64,000 bases of DNA from positions 1 to 64,000 of the forward strand of contig NZ_JACHGJ010000013.1 in NCBI RefSeq assembly GCF_014207565.1, in the 5' to 3' direction. The position numbers and the translations under genes are program-made. This stretch comes from Spirochaeta isovalerica (GTDB lineage: Bacteria; Spirochaetota; Spirochaetia; DSM-2461). Positions 44,643-53,525 of this stretch are shown here, in pieces (the stretch's first letter is position 1; each line of letters begins with the position of its first letter). The notes beneath the pieces are model-generated. The model had not been told where the DNA came from, made no database searches, and saw only the letters and a program-made list of their open reading frames with translations.

Positions 44643-45860
44643 ATGCAGATACTGGTTATTAATTCCGGCAGTTCTTCCATCAAATTCCAGTGGCTTGAGA
44701 GCCTAACGGGAGAGGTATTTTATTCCGGTCTAGTTGAGAGGATCGGTATGGCATCGGGTCGTTTATCTCTGAGGAAAGGCGGCGGAAAAAGCAAAAAAAC
44801 CGAAAAACCGATAGCGAACCATAAAGAAGGGCTTACCATGATTTTCAGCCAGCTGCAGAACATGAATAAAATAGAGGCTGTCGGACACAGGGTCGTTAAC
44901 GGCGGTGAATATTTTTCAGCTCCCTGTCTGATCGATGAACAGGCTCTTAAAAAAATCAGAAAGTGCATACCCTTAGCTCCTCTCCACAATCCGGCAAACT
45001 GCCAGGGAATTGAAGCCGCTCTGTCCCTGCTTCCCCATGTTCCTCATATTGCTGTTTTTGATACGTCTTTTCACAGAACAATTAAAGAAAAAAACTATCT
45101 TTACGCCATTCCTTACGATTATTACAGCCGTGATGGTATCAGAAAATACGGGTTTCACGGGTCCTCTCATAAATATGTGACGATACGGGCTGCTGAAATG
45201 CTGAACAAAGATGTAAAAGACATAAGCGGAATCAGCTGCCATCTGGGGAACGGCGTTTCGCTAACAGCGATCAGACATGGCTGCTCCATTGATACGTCGA
45301 TGGGATACGGAACGATCAGCGGCGTCCCCATGGGTACCCGTTCGGGAGACCTGGATCCGGCGGTGATCCTCAATCTTCTACAGGAAAAAGAGGTCAGCCC
45401 TGATCAACTGAGCGATCTGCTTTATCGCGAATCGGGACTGAAAGGTTTAAGCGGTCTCTCTCCCGATATGAGAGACCTCCTGAAAGCGGAATCAGAGGGT
45501 CATGAACGGGCTGCCGCAGCTGTTGAAATCTTTGTAAATTCCATCCGGAAGTATATTGGAGCTTATCTGACGCAGCTTGGAGGGAAACCGGATTTTCTGA
45601 TTTTTACGGCGGGAATCGGAGAAAACTCCGCAGAAATAAGAAGCAGGGTTCTGAAAGGTATGGGATATCTGGGTTTCAGACTCGACGAAGAAAAGAATGC
45701 CGAGGCTACAGGAGAATCACTTATCTCCCGGAAGGATTCGCCTGTTCCCGTTCTTTTGATCCCCACCAATGAGGAATGGATGATAGCCAGTGAAGCCGAG
45801 GAGCTTCTCACATCTGAATATATATCCGAATCATCTCTCACTTTTTTAGTTGACAGCTGA
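44643..45860 (+). CDS. ackA: Acetate kinase
   Basis: Makes ATP and acetate from acetyl phosphate and ADP. It is 405 residues from the ATG at 44643, which has AAAGGAG before it; an upstream ATG has no ribosome site. Motifs of the ASKHA fold are NSGSSSIKFQ at the N-terminus, VGHRVVNGGE, FDTSFHRTI and KYGFHGSSHKYV, and the C-terminal TAGIGENS. No pta is next to it. A palindromic operator in its leader links it to the fabG operon. Confidence 0.96.
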   Translation: MQILVINSGSSSIKFQWLESLTGEVFYSGLVERIGMASGRLSLRKGGGKSKKTEKPIANHKEGLTMIFSQLQNMNKIEAVGHRVVNGGEYFSAPCLIDEQALKKIRKCIPLAPLHNPANCQGIEAALSLLPHVPHIAVFDTSFHRTIKEKNYLYAIPYDYYSRDGIRKYGFHGSSHKYVTIRAAEMLNKDVKDISGISCHLGNGVSLTAIRHGCSIDTSMGYGTISGVPMGTRSGDLDPAVILNLLQEKEVSPDQLSDLLYRESGLKGLSGLSPDMRDLLKAESEGHERAAAAVEIFVNSIRKYIGAYLTQLGGKPDFLIFTAGIGENSAEIRSRVLKGMGYLGFRLDEEKNAEATGESLISRKDSPVPVLLIPTNEEWMIASEAEELLTSEYISESSLTFLVDS

Positions 45861-45908
45861 TAATACCGGTGTACAATGAAACAAAAGTGAGAACCGATTC
45901 GGTTATCA
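45850..45908 (+). promoter_or_regulatory. Promoter and palindrome for the Liv-KASIII operon
   Basis: TTGACA (45850-45855), 16 bases, TACAAT (45872-45877). A perfect 13-base palindrome AACCGA-T-TCGGTT lies at 45892-45904. It extends imperfectly to 21 bases (TGA at the left end, TCA at the right). It sits just after the expected start site and is of TetR-operator size. The sequence differs from the CATGTGATTCACATG element. Confidence 0.6.
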
Positions 45909-45923
45909 AATATGGAGGAAAAA

Positions 45924-47144
45924 GTGAGTAAAAAACTATCCGCACTTCTTTTCGCCCTCATGCTGATTGTCAGCATGGGAACTCTGTACGCTACAGGGCA
46001 GCAGGGTGAAGGTGAAGCAAAACCCATCAAATTCGGTGGTGTCTGGCCTCTCGGTGATATTACCGGGGATCAGGCGGCCAAAGCAGCTCAGCTCGTAGTA
46101 GACGAACTGAACGCGAACGGCGGTCTTCTCGGAAGACCTGTCGAACTGATCGTTATCGACAGCGAGCTGAACCCGGAAAAGGGAGCAGCGGCTATCGAAA
46201 GACTGGCAACAGTTGAAAAAGTCGACTTTTTTGTCGGAGGAATGTCCAGCGGTGTTCATCTGGGACAAATCCCCTCTCTCAAGAAGTACAAAAAAGTTAC
46301 CATGTGGACCGGAGCTGCCAGCTCTACAGCTGAAGCGGCTGTAGGCGAAGGTCAGGATTGGTACTTCCACCTGCATCCCTGGGACTACAACCAGGGCAAC
46401 TCTTACGTGGAAGGCTGGGACGATATCGCAGAGAAATACTCCAACATTTCCATTGACAGATGGTTCCTCGCCTATGAAGAGGGCCCCTTCGGAAGTGCTT
46501 CATTCGCAGCGACTCAGACTCTTTTCGCCGATATGGAGATCGACGGAGAAGCTTTCCAGTCTGCAGCCATGGGCGGCGGTGATTACACTGCGGTTCTTCA
46601 GCGCGCTAAAGACTACAACCCCGATGTTTTCATCTGGGCCGGATATGGCGCCGATGCCCTTCCCATAATGGAACAGGCAAAAGCTGTTAACTTCACTCCT
46701 CCCCTGTTCATCGGAGCGCCTCCGGGATGGCCTTCAGACTTCGGCGATTCCTCTCTGGCTGAGAATGTGACGCTTTACGGAATGTGGGCGCCTTCCATCA
46801 GCAAGGTAAGCGCAGTCAGCAAGAAGTTCCAGGATGCCTACGAAGCGAAATACGGCGAGACGCCGGCAACTTACTTCGCGCCTCTGGGTTACACTTCAAT
46901 CGAGATTATCGCGAAAGCTGTCGAACAGGCCGGATCTGTTGAAACAGAAGCTGTTATCAAAGCTCTCAAGGCGATTCAGTATGAATCTCCCCTCGGAGAA
47001 ACAATCAGCTTCAGCCCTTCCAACGTAATCAGCAACCAGGGATTCAGAAACCAGAAAATTCTTCAGTGGCAGAACGGAAGCCAGGAAGTTATCTGGCCCT
47101 TCGCATTCGCAACAGCTGAACCGGCTTATCCTTTCACCAGATAA
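45924..47144 (+). CDS. Branched-chain-type ABC transporter substrate-binding protein
   Basis: A 406-residue periplasmic binding protein of the LivJ/HAAT family. The GTG at 45924 is chosen because GGAGG lies just before it and the next residues form the signal peptide (SKKLSALLFALMLIVSMGTLYA). Mature sequence includes GGVWPLGDITGDQAAKAAQLVVDELNANGGLLGRPVELIVID. Family members bind amino acids, but also amides, urea and aromatic or short-chain acids. With a KASIII-like enzyme in the same operon, an organic acid ligand is worth considering. Confidence 0.9.
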   Translation: MSKKLSALLFALMLIVSMGTLYATGQQGEGEAKPIKFGGVWPLGDITGDQAAKAAQLVVDELNANGGLLGRPVELIVIDSELNPEKGAAAIERLATVEKVDFFVGGMSSGVHLGQIPSLKKYKKVTMWTGAASSTAEAAVGEGQDWYFHLHPWDYNQGNSYVEGWDDIAEKYSNISIDRWFLAYEEGPFGSASFAATQTLFADMEIDGEAFQSAAMGGGDYTAVLQRAKDYNPDVFIWAGYGADALPIMEQAKAVNFTPPLFIGAPPGWPSDFGDSSLAENVTLYGMWAPSISKVSAVSKKFQDAYEAKYGETPATYFAPLGYTSIEIIAKAVEQAGSVETEAVIKALKAIQYESPLGETISFSPSNVISNQGFRNQKILQWQNGSQEVIWPFAFATAEPAYPFTR

Positions 47145-47166
47145 TCCTCTTTCTATCTGACATTTC

Positions 47167-47198
47167 GATTTCCGCAGAGACAAAACTCTGCGGAAATC
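47167..47198 (+). other. Intercistronic stem-loop after the binding-protein gene
   Basis: The perfect 13-base stem GATTTCCGCAGAG/CTCTGCGGAAATC has a six-base loop and no strong T-run. It probably stabilises the upstream mRNA or reduces read-through into the permease genes. Confidence 0.65.
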
Positions 47199-47240
47199 AA
47201 TTCTAATTCAAGCAAATAAGAACTTTTTGGAGAATCCAGA

Positions 47241-48164
47241 ATGAATAAGAAAAAAATATATACGATTGCCGGGATAAGTGCCGCTCTGGTACTCTCCGTG
47301 ATCCTGCTGATCATTAAACCGACAATACTGGTATATGGTATACAAAGGGCAGGGATTTATGCTGCCATAGCACTGCCCATGGCCCTTGTTCTGGGTATTG
47401 TGCATATTGTAAACCTCGCCCACGGGGAAATGATGATGGTAGCCGCCTACCTGAGTTATTTTATCTGTACGACTTTCGGGCTTGATCCGCTCGTCGCGGC
47501 GATCCCCACGGGAATCATCATGTTTTTCCTGGGCCTGATCGTATTCAAGACATCCATAGCCCATACACTTGAAGCCCCCGAACTGAATCAGCTGATTCTG
47601 ACTTTCGGAGTGGCCATGGTACTCAGTCAGACTGTAAACCTGATTGCCACCAGTCAACCGAGAAAAATATCACTCGACTATGTTTCCGCTTCGGCAACGA
47701 TCGGAGAAGTCAGTTTCGGTATATATGATTTTATTTTCCCCGCACTGGCAGCGGTTTTCCTTGCGGTGCTGATCTATTTTCTGAAAAAGACGCGCATCGG
47801 AAAAGCCGCATCGGCAGTCGGACAGAATCCCAGGGGAGCCAGGATTGTCGGGATCAATGTCGATCTGACCTATACGATTATCTTCTCTCTCGCCTCGATG
47901 ATCATCGGTGTATTCGGCTCCTTCTTCATAACCAAATTTTCCATCTTCCCCGCCGTGGGAGGAACATTCACCATGAAATCCTTCGCTCTGGTAGCCATGG
48001 CCGGTATCGGAAATCTGCCGATGGTCATCGGGGCGAGCCTCGTTCTCGGCCTCGCCGAAAGCCTGGTCATGTCGGTTCCTCACGGAGCCGGATGGACCCC
48101 CATGATCTTCTTCGGACTGATCATCATCGTCATTCTCAGCAGATCTTTCAGGAGTAAACAATGA
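47241..48164 (+). CDS. livH: Branched-chain-type ABC transporter permease (LivH-like)
   Basis: A 307-residue inner-membrane permease with about eight TM segments. It has the LivH-type IVHIVNLAHGEMMM near residue 53 and the ATPase-docking segment GQNPRGARIVGINVD. It has a TTTGGAG site before the ATG and overlaps livM by four bases. Name reflects family position; the substrate may not be an amino acid. Confidence 0.9.
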   Translation: MNKKKIYTIAGISAALVLSVILLIIKPTILVYGIQRAGIYAAIALPMALVLGIVHIVNLAHGEMMMVAAYLSYFICTTFGLDPLVAAIPTGIIMFFLGLIVFKTSIAHTLEAPELNQLILTFGVAMVLSQTVNLIATSQPRKISLDYVSASATIGEVSFGIYDFIFPALAAVFLAVLIYFLKKTRIGKAASAVGQNPRGARIVGINVDLTYTIIFSLASMIIGVFGSFFITKFSIFPAVGGTFTMKSFALVAMAGIGNLPMVIGASLVLGLAESLVMSVPHGAGWTPMIFFGLIIIVILSRSFRSKQ

Positions 48165-49108
48165 GCTCAACTGTTCAGAAAAATAAGACATGGCCTGTGA
48201 TCTTCGGGATCGTCGGTGTCATTGTCATAATACTGCCCTTTTTCACAGGGCCCTATGTCCAGTCGATCGGACGGACAGTCATAACCTATATGATTCTGGC
48301 TATCAGCTGGGATATGCTGATCCGCTCGGGACAGCTCTCCTTCGGTCTGGCCGGTTTCTTCGGATTGGGAAGCTATGCGGCTGTCCTCTCAGCGGTAAAT
48401 CTTCACTTCAATCCCTTTGTCAGCATCCTCTTCGCCGCTGTCGTGGCGGGACTGATGGCTTTTCTCGTAGGAGCTGTGGTTCTCAGGCTGAGAGGCATGT
48501 ATTTCGCTATTACGACACTGGCTCTGGGAGAAATATTCAGGATTATAATCCACAACTGGACAAGCGTGACCGGCGGTCCCAACGGGAAACTGCTCCCGAA
48601 ACTGGCCTTCGACGGCGCGTCCATCCCCACATACGCCATGATGGTCGTTTTCGCCCTGGTTATCATCGCTTTATCGGAATACTTTAAAAGAAGCAAAATC
48701 CATTATGCCCTGACAGCAATACGCGATAATGAAATCGTAGCCAAATCGAGCGGTATCAACATCTACAAATACCTTCTCATCGCTTTTACGGTTACGGCAG
48801 CCATTCAGGGTGCCGCCGGCGCCGGTTTTGCCCAGCTATACGGCTTCGTAACCCCCGAAAGCAGCTTCAACGCCAACTATACGCTGATTCCCCTGGCCAT
48901 GGCCCTACTCGGCGGAATGTACAGCACATGGGGCCCCGTCATCGGAGCGGTTCTGCTGGGAGTTCTGGGAGAATTCCTGAAACTATACATCCCCTACGGT
49001 CACCTGGTCGTTTACGGAATCATCATAATTCTGGTTCTTCTCTTTATGCCTCAGGGAATCGTGGGAATGGCCGGAAAGCTATTAAAAAAAGGAGAGAGCC
49101 ATGAGTGA
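48161..49108 (+). CDS. livM: Branched-chain-type ABC transporter permease (LivM-like)
   Basis: A 315-residue permease with about nine TM segments. Family signatures are SGQLSFGLAGFFGLGSYAA near residue 55, ALTAIRDNEIVAKSSGIN for ATPase docking and LLGGMYSTWGPVIGA near the end. It overlaps livH by four bases and livG by eight, so the transporter subunits are tightly coupled. Confidence 0.9.
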   Translation: MSSTVQKNKTWPVIFGIVGVIVIILPFFTGPYVQSIGRTVITYMILAISWDMLIRSGQLSFGLAGFFGLGSYAAVLSAVNLHFNPFVSILFAAVVAGLMAFLVGAVVLRLRGMYFAITTLALGEIFRIIIHNWTSVTGGPNGKLLPKLAFDGASIPTYAMMVVFALVIIALSEYFKRSKIHYALTAIRDNEIVAKSSGINIYKYLLIAFTVTAAIQGAAGAGFAQLYGFVTPESSFNANYTLIPLAMALLGGMYSTWGPVIGAVLLGVLGEFLKLYIPYGHLVVYGIIIILVLLFMPQGIVGMAGKLLKKGESHE

Positions 49109-49820
49109 GCTGAGAACAGAAAACCTGACCATCTCCTTCGGCGGTCTTACAGCAACCAATGATGTGAATTTCAATATTAAATCGGGAGAGATCGTCGGAA
49201 TAATCGGGCCCAACGGCGCGGGAAAAACCACGCTGATCAATCTGATCGCCGGTATCTACTACCCCACTTCAGGAAAGATCTGGCTCGATGACAGAGATAT
49301 TTCCCAGATCCCGGCCCACGAGCGCTCAGCGCTGGGTATAGGACGGACTTTCCAGCTGATTCATCCTCTGGAAGGGCTGACGGTTCTGCAGAACGTCATG
49401 ACCGGCTTTCTCTTCGCCCAGAAAATGGGCCTGAAACAGGCCAGAGAGGAAGCCCGGAAACTTTGCAAAACTCTGGAACTGACCGGACTGGACAGAGCGA
49501 CCGGAGAGATAAACATTCTGGAAACCAAAAAAATGGAAATTGCCAAAGCCCTGGCGACTAATCCCAAAGTCATGTTCCTCGATGAGGTTATGGCGGGATT
49601 GAACAGCACGGAAACACTGGAGGCGATCGACATTGTTAAACAGATCGCCACAGAGAGAAATCTCGCCGTTGGAGTCGTGGAACACGTTATGGGGGTCATA
49701 ACAAAACTGACCCACAGCGTAATCGTCCTCGACACAGGCAGGATCATTGCTTCAGGGCCTTATAAGGAAGTGGCGCAGAACGAACGTGTGAAGAGCGCCT
49801 ATCTTGGAGGTGGTGCATAA
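49101..49820 (+). CDS. livG: Branched-chain-type ABC transporter ATPase (LivG-like)
   Basis: A 239-residue ATPase. Walker A is GPNGAGKTT near residue 36 and Walker B is VMFLDEVMAGL. The signature region reads NILETKKMEIAKAL, so the canonical LSxGQ is replaced by ILETKK. This LivG-like ATPase may therefore be catalytically asymmetric with LivF, which has an intact signature. The LivG-type C-terminal tail (GVVEHVMGVITKLTHSVIVLDTG) is present. Confidence 0.9.
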   Translation: MSELRTENLTISFGGLTATNDVNFNIKSGEIVGIIGPNGAGKTTLINLIAGIYYPTSGKIWLDDRDISQIPAHERSALGIGRTFQLIHPLEGLTVLQNVMTGFLFAQKMGLKQAREEARKLCKTLELTGLDRATGEINILETKKMEIAKALATNPKVMFLDEVMAGLNSTETLEAIDIVKQIATERNLAVGVVEHVMGVITKLTHSVIVLDTGRIIASGPYKEVAQNERVKSAYLGGGA

Positions 49821-50521
49821 TGCTTGAACTGAAAAACATAAGCTGCTCCTACGGCAGAATGCCTGTCGTCAGAGACCTGACCCTGAAAATAGAAGAAGGT
49901 TCCACCGGGCTTTTCGGACCCAACGGAGCGGGAAAAACCACAATAATCAATGCGATTCTGGGTTTAGTCTCCTTAAAAACCGGCTCAATCAGTTTCAGAG
50001 GTATCGAGCTTAATAAACTGAAAACTCATGAAAGAGTCCATCTCGGAATCTCTGTTGTCCCCCAGGAGAGAGAGCTTTTCCCCTTAATGACTGTTTATGA
50101 GAACCTGATCGTCGGAGGACAGAATGTCCCCTCGGCCCGGGAGCACGTAGAGAAAACATTGGAAGAAGTTTGTGAAATATTTCCCATTCTGAAAGAGCGC
50201 TTCGAGCAGAAAGCGGGAACCATGAGCGGCGGTCAGCAGAGGCAGCTTGCCGTAGGACGGGCCTTGATGGCCAAACCGAAACTGCTGATTCTCGATGAGC
50301 CGTCACTGGGGCTTCAGCCCTCTATCGTACATGACCTTTTCACCATTCTGAAAGATATGAAGAAAGATGTTTCCATAATGGTTACCGAGCAGAATGTCCG
50401 GGAGAGCCTGAGAGCTGTGGACACGGGCCATATCATGGAGAACGGCGAAATCATCATTACCGGTACGGCCGACGAACTTTCCAACAATCCCGAAGTTGAA
50501 AAAGCCTATATGGGGCTTTAG
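49820..50521 (+). CDS. livF: Branched-chain-type ABC transporter ATPase (LivF-like)
   Basis: A 233-residue ATPase. Walker A is GPNGAGKTT near residue 34, the signature is MSGGQQRQLAVGRAL and Walker B is LLILDEPSLGL. Its first base is the last base of livG. The KASIII-like gene starts ten bases after its stop, which places that enzyme in the transport operon. Confidence 0.93.
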   Translation: MLELKNISCSYGRMPVVRDLTLKIEEGSTGLFGPNGAGKTTIINAILGLVSLKTGSISFRGIELNKLKTHERVHLGISVVPQERELFPLMTVYENLIVGGQNVPSAREHVEKTLEEVCEIFPILKERFEQKAGTMSGGQQRQLAVGRALMAKPKLLILDEPSLGLQPSIVHDLFTILKDMKKDVSIMVTEQNVRESLRAVDTGHIMENGEIIITGTADELSNNPEVEKAYMGL

Positions 50522-50530
50522 GAGTTAACA

Positions 50531-51547
50531 ATGAGTCATGTAGGAGTCATGGGCATAGGAACCTATACCCCTGAATCAAAAATGGATGCCTCGGAAATAG
50601 CCTCTCTTTCGGGCATTCCGGAAAATGTAATCAGAGAGAAATTCGGAGTCGATTCAAAACCGGTCCCCGGACCGCAGGACAGCACGAGCCATATGGGAAT
50701 CGAGGCTGCAAAGAACGCTATAGAAATGGCCGGAATCGATCCTGCGGAAATCGACATACTGATCTGGAATGGAGCTCAGCACAAAGACTACCTGAACTGG
50801 CTGGCCGGGTTGTATGTAGCCGATCAGATCGGTGCCGTCAACGCCTGGTCTTTCGATATGGAGGCCATGTGCGGTTCCATGATGGCGGGCATCGAAGTGG
50901 CAAGGTCTCTTCTGCTGTCCAACAGCGACTATAAGACAGCTTTGCTTGTCAGCGGATACCGCAACGGCGATATGATAGACTATTCGGTACCCGAAACCTC
51001 TTTCATGTTCGATATCGGTGCTGGCGGTTCGGCTATGGTATTGAGAAAAGATCTGGGCAGAAATGAGATTCTCGGTTCGGCGTTCAAAGGCGACGGATCC
51101 TTTTCCCAAGGATGTATCGTCAAAGCGGGAGGTTCCCGGAACTGGCCGGTCAAACCGGAAGACGCGGGGAAATTCCGCTTTGAAATCGACGATGTTGAGG
51201 ACTTCAAAAAGAAACTGGGAGAGAGAACCCTTCCCAACTTCTATAAAGTGATCAGGGAAAGCCTTGCCAAGGGAGGTCTGACCGATGAAGATCTGGATTA
51301 TCTGGCCATTCTTCACTTCAAAAGATCAACCCACAATCTGATTCTGGAGGAATTGAAACTGACCGATAAGCAGACGACTTACCTCAACGAGTTCGGCCAT
51401 ATCGGGCAGAATGATCAGGTTATCTCCATAGAAGAAGGTCTTGCCGACGGGAAGATTAAAGATGGGGATAATATAGTTATGGTCGGAGCCGGAATCGGTT
51501 TCGTCTGGGCTGCTGCGGCTTTGCGCTGGGGACCTGTTCTCACCTAA
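50531..51547 (+). CDS. KASIII-like acyl-condensing or acyltransferase enzyme 1
   Basis: A 338-residue thiolase-fold protein similar to beta-ketoacyl-ACP synthase III and HMG-CoA synthase. The acyl-binding cysteine is Cys114 (MEAMCGSMMAG). The usual His is probably His262 (LHFKRSTHN), but the usual Asn of YGNTS is His290 (EFGHIGQND). The altered triad and the position behind a Liv transporter argue against routine fatty acid initiation. It could transfer, condense or cleave an acyl group on the imported compound. GGAG precedes the ATG. It is followed by a tandem TetR gene. Confidence 0.7.
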   Translation: MSHVGVMGIGTYTPESKMDASEIASLSGIPENVIREKFGVDSKPVPGPQDSTSHMGIEAAKNAIEMAGIDPAEIDILIWNGAQHKDYLNWLAGLYVADQIGAVNAWSFDMEAMCGSMMAGIEVARSLLLSNSDYKTALLVSGYRNGDMIDYSVPETSFMFDIGAGGSAMVLRKDLGRNEILGSAFKGDGSFSQGCIVKAGGSRNWPVKPEDAGKFRFEIDDVEDFKKKLGERTLPNFYKVIRESLAKGGLTDEDLDYLAILHFKRSTHNLILEELKLTDKQTTYLNEFGHIGQNDQVISIEEGLADGKIKDGDNIVMVGAGIGFVWAAAALRWGPVLT

Positions 51548-51559
51548 TAAATTAAACAT

Positions 51560-51602
51560 CCCCCTTCTAAAACCGGACAATTGCCTGTATAAATGAAGGG
51601 GG
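51560..51602 (+). other. Stem-loop between the KASIII-like gene and the tandem TetR gene
   Basis: CCCCCTTC (51560-51567) pairs perfectly with GAAGGGGG (51595-51602) around a 27-base loop. No T-run follows. It ends shortly before the TetR ribosome site and may limit read-through or translation of the regulator. Confidence 0.45.
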
Positions 51603-51616
51603 TTTATAGAGGGTAT

Positions 51617-52732
51617 ATGGCAAAAGACACGAAAGAACGGATAATGAGATCAGCTGAACATCTTTTTTCTCTCAGACAGTTTGATGATGTTTCCATAGCT
51701 GAGATCTGCCGGGAAGCCAATGTATCCAATGGGGTTTATTACCGCTATTTCCGCAACAAGGAGATTCTTCTCCGCTCTCTCAATGATAGTTTTCTCGAAT
51801 ATTTCGAAGAGATGCTCTCCCGCCTCGACGGCGAATCCGTCGAGGAACGGCTCCATGATTTTATCAGCATCGTGCTCAGGGTCGGACGGGAGAGAAAAAG
51901 CGAAATAACGATTTTCAGAGAGGGTCAGTACCGTTTTTACGGTTATGAAGACAAATTGAGAGAAATCTATATCAAATCTGCCGAGAAAGTCTTCGGGAGA
52001 GAAATCAGCGAAGCCGAATATCTCTATACCCTTTCCGGATTGCGTTTCTGCTCCACCAGAGCGCTCTACAACGGTATGAAAGTCAAACCGGAATATCTTG
52101 TCGATTTCATTCTCAAAGGGATACTTCATTCGGGAAAAAAGACGATTCCCCGGTTGCCCGATACTTTTAAATCTCCCTTCCAGCCCTCAGCAGAAACAGG
52201 CCAGGCGAAACTGATTCAGAGCGGTTTGTCACTTTTCGGAGAAAAAGGATTTTATCATACAGCCGTAGCGGACATCGTCAGAGATTCGGGTCTGGCCGTG
52301 GGAACTTTCTACACCCATTTCGAGAGCAAGGAAATGTTCCTCAATCATCTGGTTCTGAAGCTGGGAGAAAATACAAGACACTACCTGTCCGAACAGGTTG
52401 CCGCTGTTGAAGATCGTCTGGAACAGGAGATTTCCGGACTCTGGTACTTTCTCAACTACTTCCACGACCACCTGGAATACTATTCCATCGTACGGGAGGC
52501 GGAGTTTGTCGCCAACGAAGTGGTAAACCAGTACTACAATGCCTTCGAACAGGGGTATATGAAAAATCTGACATCTGTACCTGAGGGAGAAAAAAGACTT
52601 CACGGCGCCAATTTTCTTATGGGCCTGGCACACTATACGGGCATAGAAGTCCTGCATCGGAAACGGATTCAGGATATTAAGCCTTTCCTCCAGCGGATTA
52701 TGACCCTCCTCGACGAAGGCATCAGCTGCTGA
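51617..52732 (+). CDS. Tandem TetR-family regulator 1 (two HTH domains)
   Basis: About 371 residues made of two complete TetR units. HTH 1 is at residues 8-50 (DVSIAEICREANVSNGVYYRYF) and HTH 2 at 199-245 (TAVADIVRDSGLAVGTFYTHFESKE), each followed by an all-helical ligand domain. Normal TetR proteins are about 200 residues and act as dimers; here one chain may act as a built-in dimer. The start at 51617 has GAGGG close by; an earlier ATG at 51593 is possible. It is co-directional with the Liv operon and overlaps the convergent hydrolase gene by 11 bases. Confidence 0.85.
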   Translation: MAKDTKERIMRSAEHLFSLRQFDDVSIAEICREANVSNGVYYRYFRNKEILLRSLNDSFLEYFEEMLSRLDGESVEERLHDFISIVLRVGRERKSEITIFREGQYRFYGYEDKLREIYIKSAEKVFGREISEAEYLYTLSGLRFCSTRALYNGMKVKPEYLVDFILKGILHSGKKTIPRLPDTFKSPFQPSAETGQAKLIQSGLSLFGEKGFYHTAVADIVRDSGLAVGTFYTHFESKEMFLNHLVLKLGENTRHYLSEQVAAVEDRLEQEISGLWYFLNYFHDHLEYYSIVREAEFVANEVVNQYYNAFEQGYMKNLTSVPEGEKRLHGANFLMGLAHYTGIEVLHRKRIQDIKPFLQRIMTLLDEGISC

Positions 52733-53525
52733 TCACTTCCATAAACCGATTAATTCTTTTCGCGACAACTTCCGGCTGCTCAATTACCACGGCATGCCCT
52801 GCATCGGGAATGATTTCCATCCAGGACTGGGGTATGGCGCTATTGATGATTTCCGAGAAACCTCTATGTTTGAGAATATCTTTTTCACCGACCAGAACGA
52901 GAGCGGGAGCCATTATCTCCTTCAGCCTTTCGGTCAGATCAATTTTAAGAAATGAATCACAGAGCCGGCAGAATCCGTCAAAATATTCCTGCGGCAGTTT
53001 GCTGATTGACTCTTCCCGTTCCCTGAGTTTGCCCAGATTCTCTTCCAGATAGCCAGGAGAGTAATTCCAGGGGATGATCGTTCTGTAGAATAGCCGGGGA
53101 TCAGCTTCGGCGGTCAGCTGCCAGGACTCGACAGCGCTTTTCAGCACGGGATCCAGTTCGCTGACTCCATCGATCAACACGAGGGAATCTACCTTATGGG
53201 GATAAAGGATAGCAAATTCCATAGCGACTTCCGATCCGTAGGAAGTCCCGACCAGATGAGCATGGCTTATCCCCAGCTCATCCATCAGCGCACAGAGATC
53301 TTCCGCATGGCCGGCCAGCGAATACTCCTCCCTGGGTTTTTCGCTCATCAACTGTCCCCGGAAATCGTGCAGAACAAAACGGGAGTTTGAAGTCAGACCG
53401 GGAAGAAGGGGTTTCCAGTGAGCCATGGTCATGGCCACACCGTTGAGAAAGAAGATGGCTTCTTTCCCTTCCCCGATCACTTCATAGGCCAGTCCGGTAC
53501 CGTTTATATCAATAAATGAAGACAT
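52722..53525 (-). CDS. Alpha/beta hydrolase 2 of the acyl-CoA cluster
   Basis: A 267-residue alpha/beta hydrolase. The nucleophile elbow is GTSYGSE near residue 95, the oxyanion region is HDFRGQLMSEKP with FLNGVAM, and the catalytic His is in DAGHAVVIEQPE. These suggest an esterase, thioesterase or C-C hydrolase acting on a small substrate. It is the last gene of the leftward operon and overlaps the KASIII-like gene by 17 bases, which suggests coupled translation and linked activity. Confidence 0.8.
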   Translation of the reverse strand: MSSFIDINGTGLAYEVIGEGKEAIFFLNGVAMTMAHWKPLLPGLTSNSRFVLHDFRGQLMSEKPREEYSLAGHAEDLCALMDELGISHAHLVGTSYGSEVAMEFAILYPHKVDSLVLIDGVSELDPVLKSAVESWQLTAEADPRLFYRTIIPWNYSPGYLEENLGKLREREESISKLPQEYFDGFCRLCDSFLKIDLTERLKEIMAPALVLVGEKDILKHRGFSEIINSAIPQSWMEIIPDAGHAVVIEQPEVVAKRINRFMEVISS

